NCBI GenBank assembly: GCA_036362985.1 | Contig: JAYGXS010000003.1 | Span: forward strand, 43,663,608-43,727,607 | Direction: 5' to 3' | Length of the DNA: 64,000 nt | Source of the DNA: Ligula intestinalis | Taxonomy: Eukaryota; Platyhelminthes; Cestoda; Diphyllobothriidea; Diphyllobothriidae | Translations under genes and position numbers: made by a program | Notes under the pieces: model-generated | Databases searched by the model: none | What the model was told of the DNA's origin: nothing | Seen by the model: the letters and a program-made list of their open reading frames with translations, nothing else | Shown: piece after piece, positions 58,676 to 64,000 of the stretch | Layout of the letters: each line of letters starts with the position of its first letter | How positions within the stretch are numbered: position 1 is the stretch's first letter

Positions 58676-59435
58676 GGAGAAACAGTAACAAATGTGGAAG
58701 CTACTTGGGGCGTGTGTACAATAACTAAAATTTTGAACGTGCAGAAAATCAATAATTGTGTGTGCTGCCGACTTGCCACTGAGGGCTGTGCTAGCCTGTG
58801 CCAGTAGGCAAGATCGACAAGTTAGGTGGAAATATTTACAGAAATAGAATCGTCAACAAAACAAGTAATAGTTATGGTGGGAGGGATGGGCAATTAAAAA
58901 GTCATAGGAGAAGGGAAGGGGGATGAGCAGAGAGGGATTATGTAGGCTTGGGCGCCAAATGGCCACGTCAGCATCGAAAGTGGGATGATTATGGAGGATG
59001 TTGGGATGAGAATTCGGTCAACAGATGTGTCGAATTGGCGCCAGCGTACAGGGCCTTACGCTATTGCAAACGATCACATTCAGACGCCCGCCGTAATCAA
59101 TTGGCCCAACATCCTCCATAATCATCCAACTTTCGATGCTGACTTAGTCATTTGGCGCCCAAGACTACATAATCCCTCTCTGCTCATCCTCCTTCCCTTC
59201 TCCTATGACTTTTTAAATTGCCCATCCCTGCGACCATAACGATTACTTGTTTGGTTGACAATTCTATTGCTGTAAATATTTCCACCCAACTTGTCGATCT
59301 TGCCTACTGGCACAGGCTAGCACAGCCCTCAGTGGCAAGTCGGCAGCACACACAATTATTGATTTTCTGCACGTTCAAAATTTTAGTTATTGTACACACG
59401 CCCCAAGTAGCTTCCACATTTGTTACTGTTTCTCC

Positions 59436-59477
59436 ACCTCTGACGATGGGCACTTGTAAGAGCTCGAAAGCTCAGGA
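59436..59477 (+). ncRNA. Hammerhead-like motif, right arm
   Basis: CTGACGA (59440-59446) fits the core consensus; helix II is a hairpin with one mismatch and an extra T (59447-59465); GAAA (59466-59469); possible cleavage triplet CTC with the cut after 59473; helix I CCT/AGG (59437-59439 with 59474-59476). Helix III would be one A-U pair with a two-base loop, which is poor. Treat as a degenerate hammerhead. Confidence 0.4.
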
Positions 59478-59958
59478 AAAAAATAAATTTTGTTCCAGTG
59501 ATCGACCATATGTCTCCTTTACCAATAGACATTCCTGTAATACGAGTATTCCCTCGCATTCACGGTCCATAATTATTTTAAAAAGGAAATTCGGAGATTT
59601 AACTGACTACAATACGACTACAAGGACACTTGAGCATGCTGTCTACAAAATATGTTTAGATTTATTTGGAAATCAAAAATTTGCAGTGCTTAGGGGCCAT
59701 TTTCGCAAATGGAATTTCTGCAGACGGAAGGAAGTGTATACAAAAGCTAACAGTTTGGCAAGACTGAATTACCTTGGCGCTAAGCGGCATGATAATTAAT
59801 ATTGCAAGCGATCTAGGTAACCCCTTCAAACGAAGACTTTATTTTAGCTAACGTTTTAAGAGATACGCTGCCTACTGTACATCCGAAAACTATGAATACT
59901 TAAAACACAAATTTCTATTTTCATCAAAGTAGCTTAGTCAGGACGATAGGAAAATTAC

Positions 59959-61117
59959 CTTGGGGGCCTGAGAACTTGCGCTAGTCTTTAAGACTCCACA
60001 TGGCGTACGGGTACGTGCTGGCTCATCACGTCGACGACGTTTGCATTCAGACGAGTGTGTATCTGTGTCTCTGACCTGCGACTCACCTTCCCTCGAAGAT
60101 TCGGACAGCAAGTCATCTCCGGCTTTTGATCGGCGCCGCACTCTGGAAGACTTTACAGCTCGCCTCCGAGAGGAGTGTTCCTCAGTCGAGAGATGCAAAC
60201 GGTGTCGCGATCGCAAGGAATCTACTGAAGTCCGGCCATTTCCAGTTTCTTCGCACGTACCTGAATGAAATGATCTTGAGGGCGATTCTGTCAGTGGCTG
60301 CGTTCGTAGCACTGCTCCCAAAAGACTCCTCTCCTTCATCTTGTTTTCATTGAAGCAATGAACCTTCTCATCTCTGTTTTCGGTAATCCGTGAGGATTTC
60401 GGTGGCTTTTCTCGACTGACCTCAACCGCGGGGGGGCTGACGCCGATTACGACTTCCTGTCGCTTCAATCGTTCCCCGCGTTCCTTAGGCTCACGAAGTG
60501 ATGCCGCGTGGTAGACGCCCGCATTTGTGGGAAATCGAGTACGTTCTGTTTCCCCTTGCCGCTCTTGACAGTGACGCCTGGGAGAGGGAGAATCCCGCGG
60601 AGAAGAAAATCGTGTCGAACCTTCAGAATGTGCGAATGACGAGTGAGCATCAAATTCGTCTTTTGGTGACATTTGTGTTTTTGACGGGGTTCGATACTTT
60701 TCGCCCCTGTGGGAAGAACTTTTCTGCCGTCTAGAACGGTGGCCAACATTGGCACCGAGACTGCATTCCTGTTTACTGGTAGTCCCTCCTGAATCTACGG
60801 AGTTGTGACGATGCTTCTCCCGTTTTCGCTTTTTTGACTGCTCTTTCACTTTCTCACTTTTCGTTTCCTGGTCTTCTTTCGAGACCATCTGTGCAGAAAA
60901 TTGTTTTTCAGATTGAATCTGCTCTTTTCGGTGCTTAAATTGGTGCGATAATGGGCTGGCATGGATCCGTTTCTGCTTTCGTGACTTGTGACTCCGTTCG
61001 GGCGGAGTTTCATCGTATAAATGGTGGTCAGGACTCGGAACCCTGGCATCTTTCACGTTTTCATGACATATTCTGACTTCGGGTGAGCGTTGCTCACTGT
61101 GTCTCCTTTTCTCGGGC
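59959..61117 (-). CDS. Charged nuclear-type protein, exon 2 (possible INO80B-like)
   Basis: A single 1,159-bp open exon: acceptor TTTTTTGTAG| (61118) and donor AAG|GTAATT (59958). The first base completes the codon split by intron 1, then 386 codons. The protein (about residues 29-414) is mostly Lys/Arg/Ser/Glu-rich and probably disordered, with nuclear-localisation-like clusters (KSRKQKRIH, SKKRKREKHRH, SSRRRAVKSSRVRRRSKAG, CKRRRRDEPARTRTP). No catalytic domain or zinc finger is visible. Composition and clusters suggest a chromatin or RNA-processing factor; that is inference. The long uninterrupted frame, matching phases with both neighbours and good splice sites support a real gene. Plus-strand frames over the same bases are shadows. 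Confidence 0.8.
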
Positions 61118-61197
61118 CTACAAAAAAAATAGGTAAAATAGCGAGCTTTTGTGATCAGTCTGATTTTCTTACATAGGAAGAAAAAGTGATTACTTAC
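61118..61197 (-). other. Intron 1 of the charged-protein gene
   Basis: An 80-bp intron with donor GTAAGT and a T-rich acceptor ending GTAG. The short size fits small first introns common in flatworm genes. Confidence 0.75.
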
Positions 61198-61280
61198 GTC
61201 GTCTTGGAAGGGAGATCGGGACGCCTGAGAGGTTTGCGTCCGCCAATTTTCTTAGGAGAACGGGTGGACGGTTCGGACAT
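61198..61280 (-). CDS. Charged nuclear-type protein, exon 1 with start codon
   Basis: The ATG at 61280-61278 begins MSEPSTRSPKKIGGRKPLRR and the exon runs 83 bp to AC|GTAAGT (donor at 61197). The split codon AC+G restores threonine in frame with exon 2. The context TCAGCATGTC has a purine-poor but acceptable start surrounding. It is the first ATG of the open frame; a further upstream start or 5' UTR exon cannot be excluded. Without splicing the frame hits TAA at once, inside the donor itself. Confidence 0.7.
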
Positions 61281-63955
61281 GCTGACTGAAAGCAACCGTC
61301 AACGTAGGACGGAAAGAGAAGCAGGGTATGTGTTCAGAAGATGTGTGGCAATTGAACAACTTCCATCAAGTCTAAAAAAGTGCTTACAGTGAGTGGTTGC
61401 ATGAGGCATCAATACAACGCATGTGATTTTGCAGGTTTCTGGCTGTGCCAGCTGTCGTAACGTTTGAATGCACTAAACCAACATTCCGGAAAAAATCGAC
61501 ATTCATACGCCCGCTTATCTGACCTACAACGTCTAGGCCTCGAAACCATCCCCAGGCATTCATTCAATCACAGAAGACGGTACACGAGAACTGAGAAACG
61601 TTTATGACATCTCAGACATCTACAGTAGGTAACCTAGCTTATGAAATATTAACCGATATTTTGAAATGTTTTCGATTTGCAAAGAGTACGTAAGGCTAAT
61701 ATACTTATGACAGGATGCCAGCTTTTAAATGAGCTTTTTCAGACGCATAAAAAAAGACTGCTTAAATCATATGCTCTTTTCACTTGTTTTCGACGCCGTT
61801 ATAAATTATAATATACTTTTGCAAAAATTCCCAACAGAGAATTTAGAAGAGCAGTTGTGTAGGAAATACGAATAAAAATATTCTCCCTTGTACTCGCTTA
61901 TTAGTAAATAAGGTATTCTTTCAATGTTCTACTCGAGGAAAGGATATTTTAGGTCTAGAAAATGTTTGTAATTTAAGTTTTCAGACCATGAAATGTTCAT
62001 TCAGAGAGCATCTTACTTATTCACTTATAAATGCTTCTTATAAAGTATACAACGATGTCTGTATTCATTAAAAACTTTCATGACCTAAATGACCTTTTCC
62101 TAACAGTGTAGAGAAATTTTTCTTACACGGAAAGTATAAAGCATGTAGCCTGAAAACCCCAAGGGAAAGTACAACTTCAGGTCAGGTTTTGAAGTATACG
62201 GGAATTTTAAAAACCCAAAGTCGACCTTTTCATCATGCATTTTTTTTAAATGAAAGAGTATAAGGTAGAGTACTTTTTTTGTTTTCTATCAAATATAGTT
62301 AAATATAGTGAGGTATAGAAGAGCATTGCAAAATTTCATGCCATTTCTGTAGTCATTTTTTTCCAAGTGCATTTTCGCAGATGGTCACAAAGAAGCCTAT
62401 ACAAAATTCCACGCTGCATAGCAATTAGTATTACAGCCTGATCGAAGTAGTGCTTTCAAATCGAAGGCGTTTCAGAATTTTTGTTAACATTTCACTTACT
62501 GTAAAAGGCTAGGAGATACCATGGAACGGTGGTGACGTAACCTCGTCATTATTTTAAAAACTTCGATGTCTTCGGAGGCGTCCTAGTACGTAGGAAGAGA
62601 ACAAAAAGCCACCCTGCACGAGATTCCAGTAATTGTACAGAGGTTCGAACATTACGCGGCACTAGGAAGGTACGCGAAAGGCCAGGATGCTCGTTTGTAA
62701 GCGATAGCATGCACTTAATTGTGGAGGGAGTTAAGAGGTGACTTTTGACAGCCATATGTGGTAATAATAATAAGTTGTATATTTCAGGCCCAATGGGCCT
62801 CATCAATAAGTAGTAACGGGATATTCGTGCAAGTCTGTCTCACTATGCAGTACGTGCATCCAAACGTGTTTTATGAAAGGCTTTAATCGTTAAATATTGA
62901 CGCTCGTATATAGAGAAGCAGCTGACGATGCCCGACAGATTAAACGGCAATTCAAATCTACCAATTGAGAGGCTTGTTAGCAGTCTCTAAAAGTGGGGGT
63001 CGTTTAAGCTTGCCATGTAGTGTCACACAACGCCTGTTCCCAAAGGTTCGCGTTGATGGTTAGACAACTTTAAGGCGGCAGGATAGGAGTCTTCACATAC
63101 AGCATACCAACCTCGGAAGTCTTCAGCGTGCATAATGTGTTGAACCAATATTGAGTATTTGCCTAATTTTCCACGGCCTTTTGTCCCCACAGTGCTAGTG
63201 AACGTTTATGTAAAGGAAATGTTGAGAAGCTCTCCTAATTTGGAAGCCCAGCAGCAAACATTGCTAACGAAATCGTAGTCCACATATGTATGTCATCCGA
63301 ATGGAATGGCTGGGACATCCTTCTAAACACTATACTGGGGGTGTTTCTCAGGACTGTCTTAAGGGTGCTTCTTTACGGCGCAGAGACTTGTTTAAGAGAG
63401 TTATCACTAGTTTTCTATATTCAGGACAACTTTCACGGATTTAGGGAGCTGACTCGGTGGAATCTCTCTTTCACTCTGATGGCGTTCGTGGACTTTGAAA
63501 CCTGTCAGGCCTCTTGCTGAAGATAATGCTGTTGAATTTGCGGCCCGAAATCAGCTAATTCTTCAGCCGACAGCGAGCAACTTTCCGCCGACAAACATTT
63601 AAGGAAGACTGAGAACACCATGTTTCTGTGTCAACCCTCCCCGTCCCAAACTTATGACCCTAAATAATCTGCAGCTTTTTTTTCTGCTTAACTTTCAACG
63701 CAATTTATAACTGTACATACCCTTCGTTATTATCGTACCTTTGAAGTCAGGTTTTTTCATTTGAAACAAACTCCCTATTTCGCCCAGTATTGACCAAAAA
63801 CAAAATTAGAACAAAACAAATGCTGACTGCAAAAGAGGGAGTTTGTTTTAGGTTTTTCCCTGTCTCCGAGCTTTGAAAGACGCTCAACAAGTGCTTTACC
63901 AATAAACACAATTGTTTAAAATTGCCTGTGAACTGGCAAAATATAGATACTTCTA
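61281..63955. other. Gene-free stretch upstream of the charged-protein gene
   Basis: Would include its promoter, but no core promoter element could be identified with confidence. Only short frames are present. 62380-62420 shares a short resemblance (GCAGATGG..AAGAAG.CTATACAAAA) with 59725-59750; significance unclear. Confidence 0.4.
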
Positions 63956-64000
63956 TATACATACATACATACATACATACATACATACATACATACATAC
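63956..64000 (+). repeat. (ATAC)n microsatellite, running off the window
   Basis: At least eleven perfect ATAC units to the last base. Confidence 0.95.

Larger units (their letters stand above)
58582..59528. repeat. Long inverted repeat with hammerhead-like cores (PLE terminal-repeat pair)
   Basis: The left arm 58582-59005 and right arm 59105-59528 are inverted copies, about 424 bp each and roughly 95% identical by eye, separated by a 99-bp spacer. Both translate to shared strings (SRQHTQLLIFCTFKILVIV, SSKAQEKNKFCSS) in outward-running frames. Each arm contains CTGACRATGGG-hairpin-CGAAAGCTCAGG near its outer end, a PLE-tail-like, hammerhead-like signature. The plus-strand frame continues past the right arm to 59799 without known domains. 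Because it lies in an intron, the pre-mRNA can form a very long hairpin. Confidence 0.8.
56873..59958 (-). other. Intron 2 of the charged-protein gene, filled with PLE-derived sequence
   Basis: A 3,086-bp phase-0 intron between AAG|GTAATT (donor, 59958) and CCTCCAG|AAG (acceptor, 56873). It contains a GIY-YIG remnant (57003-57308) antisense to the gene and a large inverted repeat (58582-59528). The rest (57310-58580, 59530-59950) shows only unsupported frames. Confidence 0.7.

Noticed and set aside
59218..59799. 193-codon plus-strand frame as a host gene
   Set aside because: Its first half is repeat sequence shared with the inverted arm; the second half has no known domain.
60041..60353. Plus-strand frames over exon 2
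   Set aside because: Shadows of the long minus-strand coding exon.

Overview
This window reads as nuclear DNA of a repeat-rich metazoan, most likely a parasitic flatworm. The evidence is two genes built from spliced exons with GT-AG introns, and a mobile-element mix of RTE-type and CR1-type LINEs, Penelope-like elements (PLEs) with a GIY-YIG endonuclease, tRNA-like SINE fragments and hammerhead ribozymes. This mix is familiar from platyhelminths. A large-genome tapeworm or fluke is my best guess, but the species cannot be fixed from the sequence. There are no operons, ribosome-binding sites or other bacterial features. Most open frames in the window are noise or decayed transposons.

Host coding sequence, all on the minus strand: (i) one 141-bp exon at 32747-32887 encodes the front half of a NOVA/Pasilla-type KH RNA-binding domain, with the rest of that gene not seen; (ii) a three-exon 5' part of an unnamed, highly charged, probably nuclear protein at 61280-56123. 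The second gene has matching splice phases and weak resemblance to INO80 complex subunit B, and its 3' end was not found.

Mobile elements from left to right: a 523-bp pogo/Tigger-like deletion derivative (1579-2101); an RTE 5' leader fragment (8818-9250); tRNA-like SINE pieces (about 13.8, 15.4, 21.4 and 21.8 kb); RTE LINE A (19012-20800, minus); a hammerhead-bearing inverted repeat (21718-21930); RTE leader fragments at 23.9-24.1 kb; the longest RTE copy B (27955-31055, plus); a nearly complete CR1-type LINE (about 35200-39310, minus); two divergent PLE copies with hammerhead-bearing terminal repeats (39985-43450); a LINE endonuclease fragment (45668-46440, minus); RTE copy C (51736-53935, minus) with a head-to-head leader fragment; and, inside the 3.1-kb second intron of the charged-protein gene, a PLE endonuclease remnant (57003-57308) and a long near-identical inverted repeat (58582-59528).

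The most striking signal is a recurrent design. Three inverted-repeat structures (21.7 kb, 40.0/42.2 kb, 58.6/59.5 kb) carry a hammerhead or hammerhead-like core in each arm, on opposite strands and facing outward. One core, on the minus strand at 21796-21743, keeps every conserved hammerhead residue and lies just downstream of a Pol III B-box-like sequence. Intergenic stretches otherwise hold only short unsupported frames, microsatellites and old dispersed repeats, described individually.
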